From: DASUPK01 sp963763955
GTDB taxonomy: Bacteria > Actinomycetota > Thermoleophilia > Solirubrobacterales > 70-9
NCBI GenBank assembly: GCA_963763955.1
Contig: CAVXQP010000023.1
Span: 65,461 to 129,460 of the forward strand
Direction: 5' to 3'
Length of the DNA stretch: 64,000 nucleotides
Below are positions 7,906-16,624 of the stretch, one piece after another; position 1 is the first letter of the stretch, and the number at the start of each line of letters is the position of its first letter. Position numbers and translations under genes: made by a program. Under the pieces are notes generated by a model. That model made no database searches and was not told where the DNA came from. It saw only the letters and a list, made by a program, of their open reading frames with translations.

Positions 7906-9827
7906 GTGGGCGCTCCCACGCCGGCCCTCTCGGGCTGTCTGACCTCGGCCTCCTCGCCGGGCATGATCACGTGCCTCGCGCCGGGGACGCCGTACTCGTA
8001 TGGACCGCCGACGACGCGCGGGATCTCATCGAAGTTGAAGACCGGCGGCGGCGAGGACACCTGCCACTCGATCGTCTTGGCGCGCCACGGGTTCGGTCCC
8101 GCCTTGGGCCCGTAGCGCCAGCTGACGATCATGTTGTAGAGGAAGATCAGCTGGGCGGCGCCGAGGAGGAAGGCGCAGCAGGAGATGAACAGGTTCCAGT
8201 CCCCGAAGGTGGCGGCGTAGTCGGCGACGCGGCGCGGCATGCCCTCCATCCCGATCCAGTGCATCGGGATGAATGTGCCGAGCATCCCGACCAGCGTCAG
8301 CCAGAAGTGGATCCGGCCGAGGCGCTCGTCGTACATCCGCCCGGTCATCTTCGGGAACCAGTGGTAGACGCCGGCGAAGATCGTGAACACGGATCCGCCG
8401 AAGAGCACGAAGTGGATGTGCGCCACCACGAAGTAGGTGTCCGAGACGTGGATGTCGATCGGGATCATCCCGAGCATGACGCCGGAGATGCCGCCGATCG
8501 TGAAGGTGGCTATGAAGCCGAGGGCGAACAGCATCGCCGTCGATCTCAGGTGGATCACCCCCTCGAACAGCGTCCCCAGCCAGGAGAAGATCTTGATCCC
8601 CGTCGGCACCGCGATCAGGAGGGTGGTGATCATCATCGGCACCCGCAGCCAGCTGAACATGCCGGCGACGAACATGTGGTGCGCCCAGACCGAGTAGCTC
8701 AGCACCACGATCCCGATCAGAGCCAGGGCCATCAGCCGGTAGCCGAAGATCGGCTTGCGCGAATTGGTCGAGATCACCTCGCTGACGATCCCGAACCCCG
8801 GCAGCATCATGATGTAGACGGCCGGGTGCGAGTAGAACCAGAAGATGTGCTGGTAGCTGATCACGTCGCCGCCGAAGGCCGACTGGAAGAAGTTCGTGTG
8901 CAGGGCGCGGTCGAAGAGGACCATGAACTGGACGCCGGCGATGAACGGCGTGGCCGCAACGACCAGCAGCGAGGTCGAGAGGTTCGCCCAGACCAGGAGC
9001 GGCAGGCGCCAGAAGTTCATCCCCGGCGCTCGCATGGTCACGATCGTGACCAGGAAGTTGAGCGCCGTGGCGATCGACGAGGCGCCGGCGAACTGGACGC
9101 CTAAGTTGAAGAAGGACTGGCCTAAGGGCGCGCCGGTCGAGAGCGGCGCGTACCCGGTCCAGCCGGCGTCGAACGCGCCTCCCGGCGCCGCGAAGCTGCC
9201 GACGAAGAGCAGCCCGGCGATCGGGAGCATCCAGTAGCTCAGGGCGTTCAGCCGAGGGAACGCCATATCCGGCGCGCCGATCATCAGCGGCAGGACGTAG
9301 TTCGCGATCCCGGAGAACGCCGGGATGACGAAGACGAAGATCATGATCGCCGCGTGCGCCGAGAAGAGGCTGTTGAATTGCGAAGGGTCGACGATCTGGG
9401 TGCCGGGCTGGGCCAGCTCGGCCCGCATGATCATCGCCATCGAGCCGCCGACGAAGAAGAAAAAGAAGGTCGTGACCAGGTACTGGATCCCGATCACCTT
9501 GTGGTCGGTGTTGACCTTGAAGTAGTCGCGCCAGCTGTAGGCGCCGTGGTTCTCGTGCTCGCGCTCCTTCGGGAAGGTCGGACCGCCGATCGCCCAGCGG
9601 AACCAGTAGTCGAAACAGCCGATCCCGATCAGGAAGCCGAGTGGCGCGGTGATCGCGGGGACGATGATCTGCGGGTAGCCGGTCTGCTCGGTCTGGAACG
9701 CCGGCAGTCCGGAGATCTTGCGAAGCGCCACCACCAGCGCGAAGCCGAAGGCGCCGGCGATGATCGTGTACGCGAGGGCCCTCCACCAGCCCGGGCGCTT
9801 GAACAGGGCCGCAGTCACTCCCGCCAT
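7902..9827 (-). CDS. ctaD: Cytochrome c oxidase subunit I (A2-type heme-copper oxidase)
   Basis: A 641-residue catalytic subunit that reduces O2 to water and pumps protons. Visible ligands: His158 (SAHAAIM, heme a), His334 and Tyr338 in YSHPAVY (CuB and the cross-linked tyrosine), His383-His384 (CuB), His470 and His472 (AHIHFV). HPAVY preceded by YS, in place of the D-channel glutamate, marks the A2 subtype. The N-terminus carries an extra two-helix segment (about residues 15-80) before the canonical fold, which begins near GAYSWRDYFKVNTDHK. It follows ctaC by 37 bp and overlaps the next gene by 4 bp. Confidence 0.97.
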   Translation of the reverse strand: MAGVTAALFKRPGWWRALAYTIIAGAFGFALVVALRKISGLPAFQTEQTGYPQIIVPAITAPLGFLIGIGCFDYWFRWAIGGPTFPKEREHENHGAYSWRDYFKVNTDHKVIGIQYLVTTFFFFFVGGSMAMIMRAELAQPGTQIVDPSQFNSLFSAHAAIMIFVFVIPAFSGIANYVLPLMIGAPDMAFPRLNALSYWMLPIAGLLFVGSFAAPGGAFDAGWTGYAPLSTGAPLGQSFFNLGVQFAGASSIATALNFLVTIVTMRAPGMNFWRLPLLVWANLSTSLLVVAATPFIAGVQFMVLFDRALHTNFFQSAFGGDVISYQHIFWFYSHPAVYIMMLPGFGIVSEVISTNSRKPIFGYRLMALALIGIVVLSYSVWAHHMFVAGMFSWLRVPMMITTLLIAVPTGIKIFSWLGTLFEGVIHLRSTAMLFALGFIATFTIGGISGVMLGMIPIDIHVSDTYFVVAHIHFVLFGGSVFTIFAGVYHWFPKMTGRMYDERLGRIHFWLTLVGMLGTFIPMHWIGMEGMPRRVADYAATFGDWNLFISCCAFLLGAAQLIFLYNMIVSWRYGPKAGPNPWRAKTIEWQVSSPPPVFNFDEIPRVVGGPYEYGVPGARHVIMPGEEAEVRQPERAGVGAPT

Positions 9828-9864
9828 CCTTCCATCGCCGGCATTATCCCAATCGCACGGCCGG

Positions 9865-10641
9865 TCACGGGTGCACCTGCTTGGGGATCGTCGGCCCGGA
9901 CGGCAGCTTCTCCCCGGCCGCCTCGTCCGACTTGATCGGCGGCTGGCTCGAGGCCCACTGCTGCCAGGCGGTCTGCGAGGGCTCCACCACCACCGGCGCC
10001 CGCATGGTCGAGTGGCCGATGCCGCAGAGCTCCGTGCAGACCAGAGTGAAGTCGCCGGTCTTGGTCGGGGTGATGTACGCGCGCGTCGTGATCCCCGGGA
10101 CGTTGTCCTTCTTGATCCGCCACTCCGGGACCCAGAACGAGTGGATGACGTCGAGCGCGTGCATCCTGAACTCGATCTGGCGGTTCACCGGGACGTGCAG
10201 CTCACGGGAGGTCGTGCCGGTTTCGGGGTAATCGAAGTGCCACTCGTACTGCTGGGAGTAGACGTCGACGACCATCCGGTTCGGGTCATGGGCCTCGATG
10301 TCCGAGAGGGTGATCCATGAGTAGATCGCCCCGAAGAGGACGATCACGGTGGGGATCACGGTCCAGGCGATCTCGAGCCGGGTGTTGCCGTGGATTGGCG
10401 CCCCGTCGGACTCGTCGCCCGGCTTCGCTCGCCACCGCCAGACGGCGTAGACGAGCATCACCATGACGATCGAGAAGACGAACGAAGACAGCACGATCAT
10501 CACGTTCAGCAGGTCGTCGATCTTGGGCGCTGCCGTGGAGTCCTCCGCGCCATTCCAATTCGGTATCAGCATGATCACCGAGGTGACGACGGTGAGGACG
10601 ATGATCGCCGCGATCAGCTTGGGAATCGGGACGCCCCGCAT
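9865..10641 (-). CDS. ctaC: Cytochrome c oxidase subunit II
   Basis: A 258-residue CuA subunit. Signal/anchor helix at residues 8-25, second helix at about 45-67, third at about 92-111, then a cupredoxin domain. CuA ligands are visible: His167 (DVIHSFWVPE), Cys202 and Cys206 with His210 and Met213 in CTELCGIGHSTM. No cytochrome c domain is fused, so a separate carrier such as the protein at 864-1592 must deliver electrons. It opens the ctaC-ctaD-usp-ctaE operon. ATTCTA on the plus strand (TAGAAT on the gene strand) lies 8 nt before the ATG, so the transcript is probably leaderless. Confidence 0.97.
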   Translation of the reverse strand: MRGVPIPKLIAAIIVLTVVTSVIMLIPNWNGAEDSTAAPKIDDLLNVMIVLSSFVFSIVMVMLVYAVWRWRAKPGDESDGAPIHGNTRLEIAWTVIPTVIVLFGAIYSWITLSDIEAHDPNRMVVDVYSQQYEWHFDYPETGTTSRELHVPVNRQIEFRMHALDVIHSFWVPEWRIKKDNVPGITTRAYITPTKTGDFTLVCTELCGIGHSTMRAPVVVEPSQTAWQQWASSQPPIKSDEAAGEKLPSGPTIPKQVHP

Positions 10642-10649
10642 CGGGCGGC

Positions 10650-10655
10650 ATTCTA
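10650..10655 (-). promoter_or_regulatory. -10 element of ctaC, leaderless type
   Basis: TAGAAT on the minus strand ends 8 nt before the ctaC ATG. No ribosome-binding site lies in between, so the transcript probably begins at or within a base or two of the start codon. Confidence 0.5.
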
Positions 10656-10669
10656 TTCAGGCCTCATAA

Positions 10670-10706
10670 ACCGGCATCCCCAGCTTCGCTTCCGCGGATG
10701 CCCGGT
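10670..10706 (-). terminator. Hairpin after the glycosyltransferase
   Basis: ACCGGCATCC (10670-10679) pairs with GGATGCCCGGT (10696-10706) apart from one bulged C. On the minus strand it starts at the glycosyltransferase stop and is followed by TTTATG. The short T-run makes it a moderate terminator candidate. Confidence 0.5.
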
Positions 10707-12275
10707 CAGGGCGCGTTTGGCGTGCCAACCCTGGGAAGGTCTCCCAGCTGACCCCTTGAGGCGGCGACGACGGTCCTGGCGACGCCCTCCCAGCTCCAGA
10801 GGTCATCGACACGCTCCGCCAGCCTGAGACCGGCCTCGTGGCGGCGCTCGGGCTCGAGCGCCAGCCAGCCCTCGAGACGGTCGGCGAGCTCCGTGATGGC
10901 TCCGAGCTCCACCGGAAAGCTGAGCAGGCGCGCCAGGCCCGGCTCGACCGCCGCGGCGAGCAGCTCGGCGACCTCCCTCATCCCGGAGTGGTTCGCCGCC
11001 ACCGGCGGCACTCCGCAGGCGGCGGACTCCGCGGGCACCATTCCAAAGGCCTCGGGCCAGGTGCTCGGCATGGCGAAGGTCTCGGCGGCCGGCATCACGT
11101 CGGCGACCTCGTCGTGCTCCAAACGACCCCCGATCAGAAACGAGCCGGCCGCGTCTCGAGCCGCCTCGGCGTAGCCCTCCGGCGGGTTCGCCAGGAAGTC
11201 CGTGAGGATCGGCAGAGGCTCGTCCTCATCCCCCTCGAAGCCGCGGCCTCTGGCGGCGACGGCACGGGCTGCGTCGAGGTCGCCCTGCGCCAGGGCATCG
11301 ACGAGCATCAGCAGCCCATCCTCGAACGCCCCGAACCCGATGAAGAGGATCCGGGGTGACCGGGCCCCCGCCGCTCGCCGCGCCCGATGGACGAGCGGCC
11401 AGGCGGCGGCCAGCAGGTCCACCCCCTTGCTGACCAGAAGCTTGCCGACGAAGAGAACGCGCGGGTCCCCCTCGGCCCAGGCCCGCATGGCCGCCGCCAC
11501 CCTCGGACCATCGCGCCCGAAGGAGTCGCCGGCCCCCTCCCGCTCGGCGTCGAGCCGGTCGGCCAGGGCTCGCAGGGCGAGCAGCGCATCCGCCTCCGCA
11601 CGGGGCCGGAAGCGATTCACGTCGACGCCCGGGGGGCCGAGCCGCGTGCGGTCCCGCAGGCCCGGGTCGGGGACCACCTCGAAGAGCGCCTCGGCCGTGT
11701 GGGCGGACCCGGCCAGGAGCCCGCTCGCGGCATCGGTGCCCTCGCGCGCGTACGGCACGAAGCGCTCCGGGTGCGGCCGCACTGTGTAGGAGATGTCGGA
11801 GCCGTGCAGCTTGATCGCGAAGCGCAGACCGGCTCGTGCCAGGATCACCGGTCCCATGATCAGGTGGTTGGCGAGCGCGGCGTCCGGCTTCGCCGGCGGA
11901 TGTCACGACGTCGCGAGCGGCGGCCACGTTCGCGTCGAGGTAGCGATCGAGCTCGGCGTCGGTGAGCTCCGGGAAGGTCTTCACCTCGAAGCCCTCGTAG
12001 CGGTCGTGCACGTAGACGGGTAGAAGCCCGCCGATGTCCGGCCGGTAGATGGTGATCTCCCCCGGGTGGCCGGCGTCGCTGACCCGCTCCACGTCCAGAT
12101 CGCCGCCCTCCCAGTCGCCGACCGCGTCCACCCAATCGAGCTCCGCCGCATTCCGGTCCTGGCAGAGCAGGTGGACCTCGTGGCCCTGGTTCGCGAGCGC
12201 CTGGGCCAGGCTGGCGTTGTAGACGTTGGATCCGGTTCCCCGCAGCAGGTATCCGTGGAAGATCAGGACTCGCAC
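10706..12275 (-). pseudogene. Glycosyltransferase (GT4-like), interrupted by one frameshift
   Basis: Two frames join into one GT-B enzyme of about 520 residues. The first (from GTG 12275) gives MRVLIFHGYLLRGTGSNVY and the acceptor half to about DANVAAARDVV; the second picks up at PAKPDAALANHLIMGP and continues through LHGSDISY, VLFVGKLLVSKGVDLL and the donor-site EAFGMVPAESAACG to the stop. The shift lies at about 11899-11908, and total length is one base over a multiple of three, so a single inserted base (or two lost) is implied. It may be a sequencing error in an otherwise intact gene. TACGGT 7 nt upstream of GTG suggests a leaderless start. Confidence 0.8.
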
Positions 12276-12282
12276 CGGCCCA

Positions 12283-12311
12283 ACCGTATTGGCCCGCCGC
12301 GTTGTTATCGT
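12283..12311. promoter_or_regulatory. Divergent leaderless promoter pair
   Basis: TACGGT on the minus strand (12288-12283) is 7 nt before the glycosyltransferase GTG, and TATCGT on the plus strand (12306-12311) is 7 nt before the zinc-ribbon gene GTG. Only 43 bp separate the two starts. Confidence 0.45.
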
Positions 12312-12318
12312 GCCGCCC

Positions 12319-12597
12319 GTGCAGAACCCGGAACAGACCTACAGGCTGAGGGCCCCGGCCTCCGGGCGCGAGGCTCTCGCCAAGGTCAAGCCGGACGGCA
12401 TCTATGTCGACCGGGAGACCGGCGAGGAGATGAGGATCGCGACGGCGACCCTGCCGCTCGCACCCTCGGACTCGGCCCTGGTCAGGGCACCGGAGAACCT
12501 GCGCGCCTGCCGTCGCTGCAACCAGCTGATCGGTCTCGACGTCAGCGACTGCCCATACTGCGGACTCCGCCAGCCGGCACTCGACGGATCGTCTTGA
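12319..12597 (+). CDS. Small zinc-ribbon protein
   Basis: A 92-residue soluble protein. The C-terminal third contains CRRC (about residue 70) and CPYC (about 82), a four-cysteine zinc ribbon; the N-terminus holds a short beta-like segment, KPDGIYVDRETGEEMRI. No known family is recognised. GTG 12319 is chosen for the TANNNT element 7 nt upstream and for starting directly at protein-like sequence. Its stop overlaps the next gene (TTGA). Confidence 0.65.
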   Translation: MQNPEQTYRLRAPASGREALAKVKPDGIYVDRETGEEMRIATATLPLAPSDSALVRAPENLRACRRCNQLIGLDVSDCPYCGLRQPALDGSS

Positions 12598-12896
12598 CCC
12601 GAGTCCTCCCGCTGTTCCTCGCCCTCGGCGTGATCGCCGCCGGCTGTGGCGGCGACGACTCCGGCGGGACACCGACCGCTCCGTCCGTCTCGATCCCGGC
12701 GGTGACCGCCCCGCTAGCGACCTCCACGGCCCCCGCCACCACGACCTCACCCGGGGCGGCGACGACCACTAAGGGCACCACGACCTACAACCCGAAGCTG
12801 CCCGACTCGGCGACCAACGACATTCCGGCGCCCCAGGGCAGCCCGCAGGCGCAGTTCGAGCAGCAGTGCAAGCAGAATCCCTCCGCCTGCGGCTGA
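12594..12896 (+). CDS. Small secreted lipoprotein, Thr/Pro-rich
   Basis: A 100-residue protein with a short signal (VLPLFLALGVIAAG) and lipobox AAGC followed by GGDDSGG, the usual actinobacterial lipoprotein linker. Residues 30-65 are Ala/Thr/Pro/Ser-rich, likely a cell-wall spacer; the C-terminus has two cysteines (QQCKQNPSACG) that may pair. The start is TTG, overlapping the previous stop as TTGA. Function unknown. Confidence 0.65.
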   Translation: MTRVLPLFLALGVIAAGCGGDDSGGTPTAPSVSIPAVTAPLATSTAPATTTSPGAATTTKGTTTYNPKLPDSATNDIPAPQGSPQAQFEQQCKQNPSACG

Positions 12897-12907
12897 CCGA
12901 GGAAAAG

Positions 12908-13699
12908 CTACTTCTTCTTCTTGGGCGGCTTCGCCGGGGCCTGATTGGGATCAGCCACGACCGTTGCCGAGTAGAGCAGCCGGGCGGTGTTGTAGGTGCA
13001 GCCGTAGGCGCGCTCGGTGCCGAGGGCGTCCTGCGGGGTCCCGGCCAATATGTCGGCCGTGTCGTTGCACTTGCCCTTCTTGCGGCTCGCCTGCCAGCGG
13101 GTGTTGGCGCTCTGGTTGACCGCGAACGCCGGGGCCCAGGTCGGGACGGTCAGCGCCACGACGTTGTTGGGCTTGACCCGCAGCGGCGTGTCGAGGGTGA
13201 AGGTGGTGGTCTGCCCGAGGAAGCCCGCTAGGTCCTCGACCGGTGACTGGGACTTGAGCTTGTAGATCGGCTTGCCGGCCTTGATCGACTTCATGATCGG
13301 CTTCAGCACCGCGATCCGTGCCTTGGGCGTGCCGCCGAAGGTCTTGCTGAAGAAGTCGTAGTCGCTCTGGTTGTTGTTGTTCGGGTTGGGCTTGGTGCTC
13401 GGCGCGCCGGTCTTGATCGACCAGGCGACGACGCGTCCCCGGAACGGAACGACGAACGGGCTCTTGGAGCCGGTGATCGAGGTCTGGAACCCTGTCGTCT
13501 TGCCCACCGCCTGGCAGCTGGTCGGGCAGGACGGGACGGCGGGAGTCGCCGCACCGAGCACCACGATGCGGGGTGCGGCGCCCGCGTCACCCGTGGCCAT
13601 GGCGATCGTGAGCACGGCAGCGAACACCGCGATGGCGGCGACGATGCCCAGTTTGTGCAGGCGCGCGAGTACGTGAGCGTCCAGGCCCATGAACTTCAT
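12908..13699 (-). CDS. Secreted protein of unknown function with Lys-rich C-terminus
   Basis: A 263-residue protein. AAAAGGAGTG 6 nt before the ATG is a strong ribosome site. Residues 12-42 form a signal peptide ending near DAGAAPR. The mature part has paired cysteines (CPTSCQ at about 58-62), an asparagine run, KGKCNDT and YGCTYNTARLLYSAT near the end, and ends PPKKKK. A related small secreted protein with a KKKK motif lies at 18797. The composition suggests a beta-rich envelope protein; no family is recognised. It converges on the lipoprotein gene. Confidence 0.7.
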   Translation of the reverse strand: MKFMGLDAHVLARLHKLGIVAAIAVFAAVLTIAMATGDAGAAPRIVVLGAATPAVPSCPTSCQAVGKTTGFQTSITGSKSPFVVPFRGRVVAWSIKTGAPSTKPNPNNNNQSDYDFFSKTFGGTPKARIAVLKPIMKSIKAGKPIYKLKSQSPVEDLAGFLGQTTTFTLDTPLRVKPNNVVALTVPTWAPAFAVNQSANTRWQASRKKGKCNDTADILAGTPQDALGTERAYGCTYNTARLLYSATVVADPNQAPAKPPKKKK

Positions 13700-13764
13700 T
13701 GAACACTCCTTTTCGGGGAGGGTTGCGGGGGTCCTTGCAATCGGGCGGGTAGGGTTGTGCCTGG

Positions 13765-13962
13765 ATGGAGGGCGAATCCGCATTCCAGCGCTATCTGGAG
13801 GGAGCCCTCGAGACCTTCGGGATCGCCACGGATGAGACCGAGCGCGCTGTGATCCTGGGCGTCTGGTCGCTGTATGAGCCAGGCATGGAGCAGCTGCGGG
13901 ACGCCGACCTCGACGGGATCGAGCCGGAGATGGCGCCGGACCTCTCCGAGCCGCCGGAATGA
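13765..13962 (+). CDS. AtzG/DUF4089-like small partner of the amidase
   Basis: A 65-residue helical acidic protein: FQRYLEGALETFGIATDE, a second helix, then DLSEPPE at the end. Length, two-helix layout and proline-rich end resemble AtzG (DUF4089), the GatC-like subunit that stabilises amidases such as AtzE. The stop overlaps the amidase start (ATGA), so the two are probably made as a complex. The homology call rests on pattern only. Confidence 0.5.
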   Translation: MEGESAFQRYLEGALETFGIATDETERAVILGVWSLYEPGMEQLRDADLDGIEPEMAPDLSEPPE

Positions 13963-15308
13963 GCGCGCTCGACCTTCCCCTACGAGAGCAGGCAGCGCGG
14001 ATCGCAGCCGGCGATCTCGACGCAGGCGAGCTCCTCGACGCCTGCCTGGCGAGGATCGACGAGCGGAACCCGGACCTCAACGCGATCGTGGCGACCTTCC
14101 CCGACGAATCGCGGCGGATGCTCGACGAGGCGCCGGAGGGGCCGCTGGGCGGCGTTCCCGTCGTGCTCAAGGACGAGTGGCCGCTGCCCTGGCGCGCCGA
14201 GACCGTCGGTGCGGCGAGCGTGCCGGGCGTGAAGCTGGAGCCCGGTGAATCCGGGCCTTACCGCGCGCTGCGCGACGCCGGCGCAGTGATCGCGGGCGTC
14301 GCCAACATGCACGAGCTCGGCTCGAGCAGCACGGGCAACACCTCCGTCTACGGGGCCACCCACAACCCCTGGGACCTCGAGCGCTGCCCGGGCGGCTCCT
14401 CGAGCGGCCCTGCCGCCGCGGTCGCCGGGGGCCTGGTGGCTGGATCGGTCGGGGCCGACGGACTCGGCTCCGTTCGCTACCCGGCGGCCTACTGCGGACT
14501 GACCGGGCTGAAGCCGACCTTCGGGCGTTCCGCGATGGAGGGCCATCACATCGCCAACACGGAGACCATCGTCTCCGGGCCCCTCTGCCGGGACGCCGCC
14601 GACTGCAGGCTGCTCGCCTCCGCCCTCTTTGGAGAGGAGCTCCCGGCGGCCCAGCCCGAGGGTCTGCGCATCGGGGTGGTCCGCGATCCTTACTGGACCG
14701 ACACGGCGCCCGGCGTCCGCGAGCCGTGCGAGTCCGCGCTCGAGGCTCTGCGCGGTGAGGTCGGCGGCGAGGTCGTCGAGGTCGAGCTCCCGGACCTGGA
14801 CCTGGTGCTCCCGGCCGCACTGTTGGTGGCACAGGCCGAGGAGGCCGCCCACCTCACCCCCGAGAACCTGAACGCAATCAGCCCCGAGCTCGGCGTGATC
14901 AATCGCGGGGTCCTCAAGCTTCGCGCGATTCTCCCTCTGAGCCTGACGGCGAGGGCATTCCGGGTCCGCGCCAAGGTGCGGCGCGATCTGGCCGATCTCT
15001 TCGACGAAATCGACCTGCTTGCCTGGCCCACGGTGCCCGCCGTCGCCCCCTCGCTGGTCGAGCCGATGATCGACCTTCCCTCGGGGACGACGTCCGCCGA
15101 CTCGGGCAACGCCCGCCAGGGGGTGCTTGCGAACCTGACCGGCGTGCCGGGCGTGAGCGTCCCCGTCGGGCTCGACGACGGCATGCCGGTCGCGCTCCAG
15201 CTGTTCGCGGGCTGGGGGGCCGACGCCCTGCTGCTCGACGCCGCGGAGGCGCTCGAGCGGGCCACGGACCGTGAGTTCGTGGAGCTGCGCCCGGCCACCG
15301 TCGGCTGA
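13959..15308 (+). CDS. Amidase signature family enzyme
   Basis: A 449-residue amide hydrolase. The Ser-cisSer-Lys triad is present with family spacing: Lys71 (VVLKDEW), Ser147 (GGSSSG) and Ser171 (GADGLGSVRYP). The substrate is not evident; GatA is unlikely since gatB is absent and the partner looks AtzG-like. It overlaps the preceding small gene by ATGA, and an EamA transporter follows 16 bp downstream, so an uptake-and-hydrolysis or export link is possible. Confidence 0.88.
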   Translation: MSALDLPLREQAARIAAGDLDAGELLDACLARIDERNPDLNAIVATFPDESRRMLDEAPEGPLGGVPVVLKDEWPLPWRAETVGAASVPGVKLEPGESGPYRALRDAGAVIAGVANMHELGSSSTGNTSVYGATHNPWDLERCPGGSSSGPAAAVAGGLVAGSVGADGLGSVRYPAAYCGLTGLKPTFGRSAMEGHHIANTETIVSGPLCRDAADCRLLASALFGEELPAAQPEGLRIGVVRDPYWTDTAPGVREPCESALEALRGEVGGEVVEVELPDLDLVLPAALLVAQAEEAAHLTPENLNAISPELGVINRGVLKLRAILPLSLTARAFRVRAKVRRDLADLFDEIDLLAWPTVPAVAPSLVEPMIDLPSGTTSADSGNARQGVLANLTGVPGVSVPVGLDDGMPVALQLFAGWGADALLLDAAEALERATDREFVELRPATVG

Positions 15309-15324
15309 TTGCAATCCTGAGACG

Positions 15325-16278
15325 GTGAGCAGGCGGGCATGGATCGCATTTGCGGCGCTCTCGGCGATCTGGGGCATCCCCTACCTCTTCATCAAGATCG
15401 CCGTCGACGGCGGGGTCTCCCCGTTCTTCCTCGCTTGGGCCCGGCTCGTACTCGGCGCCGCGCTGCTCTGGGCCGTGGCGCCCCGCCAGGGCGTGGACAT
15501 GCTTCGGCACGGACCGCGGCGCTGGATCCTCGGCTACGCCACCGTGGAGATGGCGCTCCCGTTCCCCTTGATCGCAGCGGGTGAGCGCCACGTCGACTCC
15601 TCCGTCGCCGCGATCGTGATCGCAACCGTCCCGCTGCTGATCGCACTCCTCGCACTCCGTTTCGACCACACCGAGCGCCCGACGCGAACGCGAATGCTCG
15701 GCATGCTGATCGGGCTCGCCGGGGTGGTCGCGCTGGTCGGGATCGACCTGAGCGGCCAGAGCGACGAGTTGGTCGGCGCCGCCGCCGTGATGATCGCCGC
15801 CTTCGGCTACGCGGCCGGCCCGATGATCATCAAGCGGCACCTGCTCGAGTTCGACCCGCGCGCCACCATGGCCGCCAGCCTCAGCGTCGCGGCGGTTCTG
15901 CTCACGCCGGCCGCGCTGATCACGTTCCCGAGCTCGGTCCCTCCCGCTGATGCGCTGACCTCCCTGATCGTGCTCGGCGTCCTGTGTACGGCGACGGCCT
16001 TCGTGATCCTGATGGTGCTCGTCTCCGAGGTCGGCGCGGGGCGCGCCTCGATCATCACCTACATCAACCCGGTCATCGCCGTAGCGCTTGGCGTGATCGT
16101 GCTCGGTGAGAGCCCGGGCGCGGGAGCGATCGCGGGGCTGCTGCTCATCCTGGCGGGCTCGTGGCTCGCGACGGACGGACGCCTCCCGCCGGGGGCCAAC
16201 GCGGTGGTCACGCGCTTACGGCAGCGCCGCAGGCAAGCCGCGGCCGAGGCGCCGACCGCAGTGCGCGCCGGTCCGTAG
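15325..16278 (+). CDS. EamA/DMT-family transporter
   Basis: A 317-residue protein with ten predicted helices arranged as two EamA repeats: residues 5-135 (starting AWIAFAALSAIWGIPYLFIK) and 150-285 (ending SPGAGAIAGLLLILAGSWLA). The drug/metabolite superfamily exports amino acids, nucleosides or other small molecules. The GTG start 16 bp after the amidase stop is chosen because hydrophobic sequence begins at once; earlier in-frame codons lie inside the amidase gene. Confidence 0.88.
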   Translation: MSRRAWIAFAALSAIWGIPYLFIKIAVDGGVSPFFLAWARLVLGAALLWAVAPRQGVDMLRHGPRRWILGYATVEMALPFPLIAAGERHVDSSVAAIVIATVPLLIALLALRFDHTERPTRTRMLGMLIGLAGVVALVGIDLSGQSDELVGAAAVMIAAFGYAAGPMIIKRHLLEFDPRATMAASLSVAAVLLTPAALITFPSSVPPADALTSLIVLGVLCTATAFVILMVLVSEVGAGRASIITYINPVIAVALGVIVLGESPGAGAIAGLLLILAGSWLATDGRLPPGANAVVTRLRQRRRQAAAEAPTAVRAGP

Positions 16279-16297
16279 TCGACGATCGGGAACGGAG

Positions 16298-16624
16298 CTA
16301 CGAGGCGCCTGCGCGGCCGGCGGTCGCGGCCTCGGGCGCGGAAACCGATGGCGTCGCGGCGAGCGTGGCGGCGAGCAGCAGCGGGGTGAGCAGGGCGAGC
16401 CGTTGCGTCGAGGGGGTCGCCAGGTCCTTGGCGGCGACCTCGGCAACCGCCTCATTCTGGAGCCCGATCAACTCGGTCATCGTCCGGCAGGCGGTCGCCT
16501 GCGGAGCGTCCGCCTCGACCGAGGCCGCGAGCTCCGCCATCGCGATGATCTCCTGCGCGTCGGCGCCGACGATCATCCTGCCGAGCGCGACCATGGCGTA
16601 CAGATAGACGCGCTCGAGGATCAG
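16298..16624 (-). CDS. Helical protein of unknown function, probable CTG start
   Basis: The only ATG in frame is at 16594 (98 residues), but protein-like sequence extends upstream (LERVYLYAMVALGRMIVG) to a CTG whose last two bases are in the stop of the amidohydrolase (CTGA), giving 108 residues. The N-terminal half is helical with repeated alanines; near residue 80 a hydrophobic LLTPLLLAATLAAT segment may insert in the membrane. Function unknown; it is co-transcribed with the amidohydrolase. Confidence 0.5.
   Translation of the reverse strand: MILERVYLYAMVALGRMIVGADAQEIIAMAELAASVEADAPQATACRTMTELIGLQNEAVAEVAAKDLATPSTQRLALLTPLLLAATLAATPSVSAPEAATAGRAGAS

Noticed and set aside
7884..9786. Long frames antisense to and out of phase with ctaD
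   Set aside because: Composition is Arg/Asp/His-rich with no fold; they mirror codon use of the oxidase gene.
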